NCBI GenBank assembly: GCA_026724425.1
Contig: JAIUCV010000009.1
Coordinates: 17,681,294-17,745,293, forward strand
Source: Erythrophleum ivorense
Lineage: Eukaryota; Streptophyta; Magnoliopsida; Fabales; Fabaceae
Length of the DNA: 64,000 nucleotides
Direction of reading: 5' to 3'
This document shows, one piece after another, positions 61,266 through 64,000 of this stretch. Numbering within the stretch: position 1 is the stretch's first letter; each line of letters begins with the position of its first letter. The notes beneath the pieces were generated by a model that was not told where the DNA came from, searched no databases, and saw nothing but the letters and a program-made list of their open reading frames with translations. The translations under genes and the position numbers were made by a program.

Positions 61266-64000
61266 TGTAACACCCCATAATTAATTAAGGTGTTAATCAT
61301 GGATTAGGTTAATTAGGAATGATTAATATGAAATAATCGGGTAAGTTAAGTGAATAAAGATTTTATAGAGATAAATTATTAATATGGGTTGGAGATTTAA
61401 TTAGGAGAGAAATTTTATCTAGGCCCAAATTAATGTAGAAGGTCATGATAAGAGGCTAATGGGGGCCCAATAAGCTAGGTGCAGGCCCAATATAATTCAA
61501 TCTGATAGAGGCCCAAGATCCACCTTGCATAGGCTCTTAGGAAGGCCCAATAAACCTTGTGCAGACCCAAAACAATAGAGATCCTAAAATTTGTTCTAGC
61601 CTAATAGAATTTCAGCAGCCCAATGCATAAGAGTTGGCCCAACAAGCTAAAATCTGAAGCCCAAATGGAGATGGACCTTAGAGCAACCCATGACCTATAT
61701 TTGACCCAACTTAAACCTAACTAAAACCCTAAATACATCAGCCACTATCCCATTTTTTTGAAACACAAAGGAGAAATTCGGAGGTCCTAAGGGAAGGCTA
61801 GGGTTCTTGGCCTAAATCCACCATTTCCCACCTCTAAGCTTAAAATCAGTTAAGGTAGTAGTTATATAACTTAATCCTCTCATCTTTCTCTTCATTTTGG
61901 TCTAATTAGTTTTTCATTTGGAGTATTTCACCATACCCAAAATCTAAAATGTGGGTGTTTGGGGATTTTCTTGATGAAATTCGTAGGTTAAGACTAGGGC
62001 TGCCATTAGATAAGTATAAACCCTCCATTTTGATGCTTTCTTTGCTAGTTTGAGACCCCCATAGTTGATTTATAATATGGGGATTAATTTCCTATGAATT
62101 TGCTTAGGATTTTAGATTAAATATTGAAGTTTCTGGTAGGGGATATACTTAATCCTAATTTGAGACTTGTAGTGGTTGGGTAAGTGCTTCTTAAGTAGTC
62201 ATTAGTATTTCAAATTCTTTGCATACTGATTGTAACTGTTAATGATGAATTAGAGTAGTAATTCTATGATGCTATGGTTATAAGAGGATTTCTACACTAT
62301 TGGTGATTGTTGCAAGTGTCTACAAGTGAGGTAACCGGGTTTATATTAATTCCATGTATATATCTAATTTAATTTCATATGTTGTTGTACATAAATGATT
62401 TGAAATGTTGAATGGATTGGTTGGCTATCTATCGAATTGTGATTGGACGTTGTGAGTCCATGGTGGAACTGTGGTACGGCTGCCACCCGTGCATATGCTT
62501 CGATCGGGCATCGGATTATGATCAAACCTCAGATGTACTGAGCCCTGGTTATGCTCAATGGGGAGCAGGTGCCGTGGACAGGCCTCTCCCGGTGTTAATG
62601 GCCTTTAACATGTGAAAATATGATTACTAGTATGGGATGGTAATCATGATAGTCTACTTGTTTCATTTACTGATATGACTGGTAATTTGCTGTTGCTTAT
62701 GTGAAATTATGCATGTATACTAATTAAATTGAAATATATGATGAAATTGCCTTGGTTACTGAGATTTATATCTCACCCCATTTTATGGGATTAATATTTC
62801 AGGTAAAGGTTCTTCGGGTAAGGATAAGGGTAAGCAAGTGGATGAACATCCATGAGCTGAGGCCGGGTGTGGGGAGCTACACTTGGTCTAAGTATAATAG
62901 AGTAGATGCTAATTTTGTTAACTTTTGTATAGCATCATCATGTATCTGCATTGTTAAGTGTAGGAGATTGTATTTTGTTAACATGGAATGTAACTAATGA
63001 GTAATAGGCTTTACATTAGCTGTTGATGGATGTATGAATCTTGACACTCATTTTGGCTAATGAACCTATGATATATTGACTATTTGAGTAATGTAATTCT
63101 ATGATATATTGATGCATGAAATACTCAATGAAAGTATGATTGAATGACCATTGTGAGAAATTATAAATCTGTTGATATAAGACCATTGAATGAGTAGGAG
63201 AATCCATCTTTAATTATGGGATGGGTAATGATCTAATGGCTAGGGAATTCAGTAGATAAGTGCTAATAGAACCTTACAATAAGTAGGAGAGTGGCCCTAA
63301 AGGTTCCCTAGATAGAGAGTGGAGAGTATAAGGCAAAGTTTTAAGAGTAATAGGATCAGAAAGCATTTGGCCACGGCCAAAATATGGTTAGCCGCAGCCA
63401 ATAGTGGCGAAGTTGCCCAGGGAGAGCACCAGAGAGCAATTCACCGCGGCAAATAGTGAATTGGCCACAGCGAAATATGAAAGGCTAAACTGGGAGTCGT
63501 CCAGAGGGTGATTCGCTGCGGCGAATTGAGGAATTGGCCGTAATGAACTTTTGTGAAAATGAGCCAGGCATTCCAGAGAGGAATTAGCCGCGGCAAAAGT
63601 AGGTATTGGCCACGGCCAATAGTGAGAGGCAAGCGAGGGAAGTTCTAGGAGGCTTTTTCACCGCAGGGCCATGTAGGCTAGCCGCAGCGAAGGTCTAACT
63701 CGCCACAGTGAAATTAGTAGCGATGCGAGGAGTGAAGCTAAGGGGAATTGGCCGCGGTGAATGTCCTAAAATCCCTATATTGACTAGAAAATCTTGGTTT
63801 TCCATATTGTAACCCCCAGGGATGACTTGTAAACATTGATAGAAGATAAATGTGAGTTGAAATGATAGGTAATAGAATCAAGGCTCATAAATGAATATTG
63901 TTTCCCCTGAGGTATGTAAGTGTTCGTAATTATATGGTTGATGACTCTAATGAAATTAAGGTTCAAATTTCCCCATATTTTCACAATGTAATTAGTCTTA
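61266..64000 (+). mobile_element. LTR J (second LTR family), right end outside window
   Basis: TGTAACACCCCATAATTAATT at 61266 is the reverse complement of the end of LTR H. Alignment continues through TCACCCCATTTTATGGGATT near 62773 and the CACCCGTGCATATGCTTCGATC block near 62486, and runs to the window edge at 2735 bp. By comparison with H and I, some 200 bp should remain outside. Whether it is a solo LTR or begins a full element cannot be seen. The left flank 5-mer is TTCTC. It is opposite in orientation to H and I. Confidence 0.8.
63365..63765 (+). repeat. Cluster of about eleven GGCCGCGGCGAA-type motifs in LTR J
   Basis: GGCCACGGCCAA, GCCGCAGCCAA, CACCGCGGCAAA, GGCCACAGCGAA, CGCTGCGGCGAA, GCCGCGGCAAA, GGCCACGGCCAA, GCCGCAGCGAA, GCCACAGTGAA and GGCCGCGGTGAA occur over 400 bp, mostly 20-60 bp apart. 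Differences are mainly C-to-T and G-to-A. Confidence 0.7.

Larger units (their letters stand above)
22843..64000 (-). mobile_element. Element G: large LTR retrotransposon, minus strand, partial
   Basis: The 3.7-kb-family LTR F (22843-50873) is followed on the right by TTTCTCCCCCCTTAAATAAA, the reverse complement of a polypurine tract directly preceding a 3' LTR. Reading on the minus strand, F is therefore a 3' LTR and G's interior extends rightward. Interior pieces are 50874-53884, 56797-57070 and 61014-61265, broken by H, K and J. The 5' LTR, and the partner of the duplication candidate TTAGT (22838-22842), lie beyond the window. No pol domain was recognised in the 3.5 kb visible, so G may be noncoding or deeply decayed. 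Confidence 0.65.

Noticed and set aside
62412..62615. 67-codon ORF in LTR J and its mirror at 55437-55628 in LTR H (MFGSCESMVELWCGCHPC)
   Set aside because: The frame is partly shared because both are copies of one LTR, but it has no known family and changes at several positions. I is disrupted there. Conserved DNA, not evidence of a protein.

Overview
This window looks like plant nuclear DNA, most likely from a dicot, made entirely of LTR retrotransposons and their remains. The evidence is Athila-type Ty3/gypsy gag-pol sequence, a tRNA-Asp-like primer-binding site, long LTRs opening TGTAACA, high AT content and many insertions nested in one another. I found no host gene, tRNA, rRNA or CRISPR array. 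Every long coding stretch is decayed retrotransposon gag or pol.

Left part (1-22842). A badly decayed Athila-like element on the + strand (protease, RT, RNase H, integrase) is split inside its RT by a solo LTR (O, 1517-19997, target duplication CGATT). O carries LTR A (4891-19710), A carries B (6389-17500, duplication TTGAA), B carries C (9536-16810) and C carries E (10656-14340). O, A, B, C and E are relatives of one LTR family of about 3.6-3.7 kb. O lies in the opposite orientation to the other four. The order of nesting gives the relative order of insertion.

Middle part (22843-50873). A sixth LTR of that family (F) is the 3' LTR of a large minus-strand element, G. F is split by a nearly complete minus-strand Athila-like element (24973-46325) and by a 2.95-kb LTR, I (47243-50195, duplication TTGTG). 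The Athila-like element has a PBS, gag, protease, RT, RNase H, integrase and PPT, but its frame is broken by stops and a few indels. Its 3' LTR is 2.1 kb. Its 5' LTR has grown to 11.4 kb because about 573 bp at the U3 end is present 17 times in tandem, with higher-order structure. This LTR-born satellite is the most remarkable object in the window.

Right part (50874-64000). The unrecognised, apparently noncoding interior of G runs rightward from its PPT. It is interrupted by solo LTR H (53885-56791, duplication ATATC), by a 3.9-kb foldback-like composite K (57071-61013) and by LTR J (61266 to beyond the window). K consists of gypsy LTR and pol-end segments in direct and inverted copies. It has long terminal inverted repeats and an apparent 9-bp flanking duplication (8 of 9 bases match), which is not the 5-bp duplication expected of a gypsy integrase.

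No gene here is likely to make a working protein. The interest lies in the architecture: dated nesting, LTR-on-LTR insertion at the same relative site, satellite birth from an LTR, and a retrotransposon remnant arranged like a terminal-inverted-repeat transposon.
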